Source: Lates calcarifer
Taxonomy: Eukaryota > Chordata > Actinopteri > Centropomidae
Reading direction: 5' to 3'
DNA: 64,000 bases
Assembly: GCF_001640805.2 (NCBI RefSeq)
Contig: NC_066842.1
Span: 25,261,198-25,325,197 of the forward strand
Shown here: positions 61,022 through 64,000 of the stretch, piece after piece
How positions within the stretch are numbered: the first letter of the stretch is position 1
How the letters are laid out: every line of letters starts with the position of its first letter
Made by a program: the position numbers and the translations under genes
The notes under the pieces: model-generated
The model's database searches: none
What the model was told of the DNA's origin: nothing
Seen by the model: only the letters and a program-made list of their open reading frames with translations

Positions 61022-64000
61022 GTAACAAACAATAGGCTCTTTCATAATCTGACTGTGGTCTGAAACGGCCTCAAACTAAATCTGTGCAACCCAAAAAAAC
61101 TAATGAAGGTCTCCAAATGATGATCTGGCTTTCATCAGTTCGTCCTTTTTAGTTCCTCTCATCCCATCTGCTGCTGAAGCATGTCGAATCGACAATGAGG
61201 AAAATTACCAACGGCTATAAGTAAATGTTTTATGAATCACAGTCACACTGACACTTCCCCTGAATCAGAGCTCATGGTCTGAGCTGTGATTGTAATGAAT
61301 GACTCTGAGGCTTCTCTCATGAGTAAAACTCTTGTCTCTATGTGTGCGTATATAAATGTGTGCAGTGGTTTTGTATGTGACATTCAGCGCTCATATTTCA
61401 TCCATGAGTCTCTACCTGTGTCTCCCCCTGTTCACATGCTTCGTGTTTGTGTGTGCATGTGTGTGTGTTTGGTACTGATGGCTGAGAATCCTCTCCAGAG
61501 GGAGAACAGTGGTCCCTCTGTTCGTCAGCATTTCAGCAGATAACCTGATCCCAGCCCAGTCTGTCACATGAAACAACACACACACACACACACACTGATA
61601 AACTCTGCTCCAGCATACGATTACAAAATTTTCTACGACGACAGCAGAAAGTATGAAGACAGACAGCTGAGTTATCAGGGAGTGTCCAGTTCTATGTCTG
61701 ATGGGACATAAAATATTACATAAAGCAGTCTGGACATACAAACTCCACTTTATGCAGCGTTCCATTTCACATGTACAAATAAAATGAAGTAAAATAAAGT
61801 AACATAATGATAAAATAAAAATAGTAATATATCTTCAAAATATAACAAATATACCCTTGTGCAGATTGAATTATTTACAGTATAAATATGATCTGAGATT
61901 ATTGCACAGGTGTGGAGAAAAACTGTCCAAGGATCAGTCAGTATATTTCTGAGCTGTTCATGAACAATGTAGGGAAGTCAGAGTATAGAGAGACAGACTC
62001 TGATTATTTTCATGGGATTATCTGACATTAAAACATAAAATAAAATAATGCTAGCCTTCCTTTCAAATAGCTCATGCCACATATACACCGATCAGCCATA
62101 ACTTTATGACCACTGGTGGATGAACTGAGTAACATCGATCATCTCGTTATAACACTGAGGAACCTTTGGTCCTGACATTCATTTGGATGTTACTTTGTCA
62201 CGTACCACCCACCTAAATATTGTCACAAACCAAGCATACACCCCTCCAATGGCAACAACACTCCCCAGTGTCAGGGGCCTCCCTCAGCAGGATAATGTTC
62301 CCACCACACCACAGAAACTGCTCAGAAATGTCTTGAGGAACACGACAAAGACCCAAAGCTGTTGACCTGGAGTCCAAACTCCCCAGATCCCAGGCTGATT
62401 CAGTACCTGTGGGACCTGCCTAACATTGCATGGGTTCCCCTCATACTGGGGGACCTATTTAAAACAGCTCTGACCTGTTGAAGCTTGGACATGGGATCTC
62501 TGAAGATCTCCTGTAGTGTCTGGCACTGGGACATTGGCATCAGATCCTTTGGGTCCTGTGGGTTGCGGGATGGGGCCTCCATGGATCTGACTTGTTCTGG
62601 ATCATCCCACAGATTCTGGGTCATATAGGGATCTGGGGAGTCTGGAGGCCAGGTCAACACCTTGGGCTCTTTGTCGTGTTCCTGGAGACATTTCTGAGCA
62701 GTTTTTGTGGTGTGGTGGGAGCATTATCCTGCTGGGGGAGGCCCCTGACATTGGGGAGTGTTGTTGCTATTGGGGGTGTGTGCTTGGTCTAAAACAATGT
62801 TTAGGTGGGTGGTATGTGTCAAAGTAACATCCAGATGAATGAAGGACCCATGATTCCTCACCAGAACATTGTATTGTAACAAGATGATAAATGCTATTCA
62901 CTTCAGCTTTCAGTGGTTTTTATGTTATGGCTGATAGGTGTATGTACAGTGCTTTATGTTTGTCATTTTAACCTGAAAAGGAAAAACTGCCATAATCATC
63001 AATAAAAACACAACCCTCAGTCATCTGTGTCATATAACCCGGCAGTGGGTTGGCTCATGCTCTTATAGTGGAATTCAGCCATCATTGATTTTTTTTATTT
63101 ACGCATGTGTTTTTACTACTGAGACAAAAAGAAGTCTCTTTAAAAGAAACTGCTGATTCTGTGACCGGTTAGTTTAACAGACTATGTTCTGACGCAGATG
63201 ACTGAGGCTTTTGTTTTTATTGATGATTATGACAGATTTTTCTTTCCAGGTTAAACTGACAGTTAAGAAACAAAAATAAACTCAGGAAACAAAACTCTAA
63301 CAAAATAAACATTGGTGTACACAATCCTGAACAATAATAATAAATATGTGGTGTGTGCTATTTGAAGGATAAGGCTGGCATTATTTTATGTTTCAGGTAA
63401 TCCCATTAAACACCAACTAATTATCAGCCTGTCTCTCCATACTCTCTGACTTCTCTACATTGTTCATGGGATTTCCACTCCTTCCTACCGAAGACCTAAA
63501 TCTTTGAGAGCTCTTTGAACAGCTCAGGAATATAGTCCTGATTTTTTTCAAAAGGCTCTGTAATCAGGTAAAACAGCTCACTGGTGTGTTGAATAGTTTT
63601 TGGACAACAGTGGAGCTGTTTGGCACAGAGGAATAATAATATCCGGCTTTGGATAAACACACTGTTCTTGCTAATAGGATCAGATCATTGTTGATTTTGA
63701 ACTTTTTATGGGTTTTGTTTGACAATGAGAAAAATACAGAAAATCACCAGACACATTCTTTAATAAAAAATACATGTACCCAGGTGTTACAAGATACTAA
63801 CAATAATAAAAATAAAATAAAATTAATTAACTAAAGCCACAACAAAACAAAAGGTTGTATTTTCAATTTAAAGTTATACAAAATTTAAGATGTTAGTATT
63901 ATTAAAGTCTGAGCAGGGAAAGAGATACTGTCTGTGATCAGGTTACACCATGATAGCACTGACTGCTATTGTTGTACCAGCACTCAGTTGTCTAGAATAA
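61022..64000. other. ADAT1 last visible intron
   Basis: No exon encoding the expected C-terminal stretch (the Tyr/Lys-rich helix and WxRxP end of mammalian ADAT1) is found. It holds (CA)n at 61575-61595, the fold-back Tc1-like element and AT-rich unique sequence. Confidence 0.6.
62084..62942. mobile_element. Fold-back Tc1-like element: two opposed transposase C-terminal fragments
   Basis: TA target duplications (62084-62085 and 62941-62942) bracket terminal repeats, CACCGATCAGCCATAA at the left and TTATGGCTGATAGGTG at the right. The left half (62086 to about 62410, + orientation) and the right half (about 62600-62940, - orientation) are diverged copies of the same segment. That segment covers the terminus and the 3' part of a Tc1-like DDE transposase gene, including the PDP...W block. 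Minus-strand residues SPDPYMTQNLWDDPEQVRS resemble the SPDLNPIEHLW region. It is defective: the N-terminal DNA-binding half is absent. It lies in the last visible ADAT1 intron. Confidence 0.85.

Overview
The window is genomic DNA from a bony fish, most likely a percomorph teleost. Spliced vertebrate genes with GT-AG introns sit in an AT-rich background full of (CA)n/(GT)n microsatellites, Tc1-like transposon fossils and interspersed repeats typical of teleosts. There is no prokaryotic or viral gene content. Two protein-coding genes, both on the + strand, and one microRNA account for the functional content. Almost all other open reading frames are microsatellite or intron shadows.

Positions 1-51605 (3' UTR to about 52335) carry WWP2, a C2-WW4-HECT E3 ubiquitin ligase of the NEDD4 family. 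I traced 23 coding exons from the ATG at 818 to the TGA at 51603. The joined exons amount to 893 codons including the stop. The first coding exon begins with 12 bases of 5' UTR behind a splice acceptor, so a non-coding first exon lies upstream. Two single-base lesions break the frame: a missing A in an A run in exon 2 (stop at 4234), and an extra T in exon 21 within the HECT domain (stop at 50617). All splice sites and the rest of the protein are intact, so assembly errors are more likely than a dead gene. That needs reads to settle.

The intron between coding exons 15 and 16 contains the miR-140 hairpin (mature arms at 45218-45239 and 45257-45277) in the same orientation as WWP2, matching the conserved host-gene arrangement of vertebrates. 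A GC- and CpG-rich block (about 36750-37694) directly before coding exon 10 is a candidate internal promoter for the short WW4-HECT isoform and the miR-140 primary transcript. The same intron has that role in mammals.

An intergenic stretch of about 4 kb (52336-56430) holds degraded repeats and no recognisable gene. ADAT1, the tRNA adenosine deaminase that converts A37 of tRNA-Ala to inosine, follows from about 56430. Eight exons (56571-61021) encode nearly the whole protein, including the HAE and both zinc-cysteine motifs. The last roughly 40 residues must lie beyond the window, because no matching exon is visible in 61022-64000. That last intron contains an 860-bp fold-back element made of two opposed Tc1-like transposase fragments. 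Intron 1 of ADAT1 holds a perfect 23-bp hairpin, and WWP2 intron 8 holds a pair of abutting perfect hairpins. These palindromes and the candidate internal promoter are the least explained structures here.
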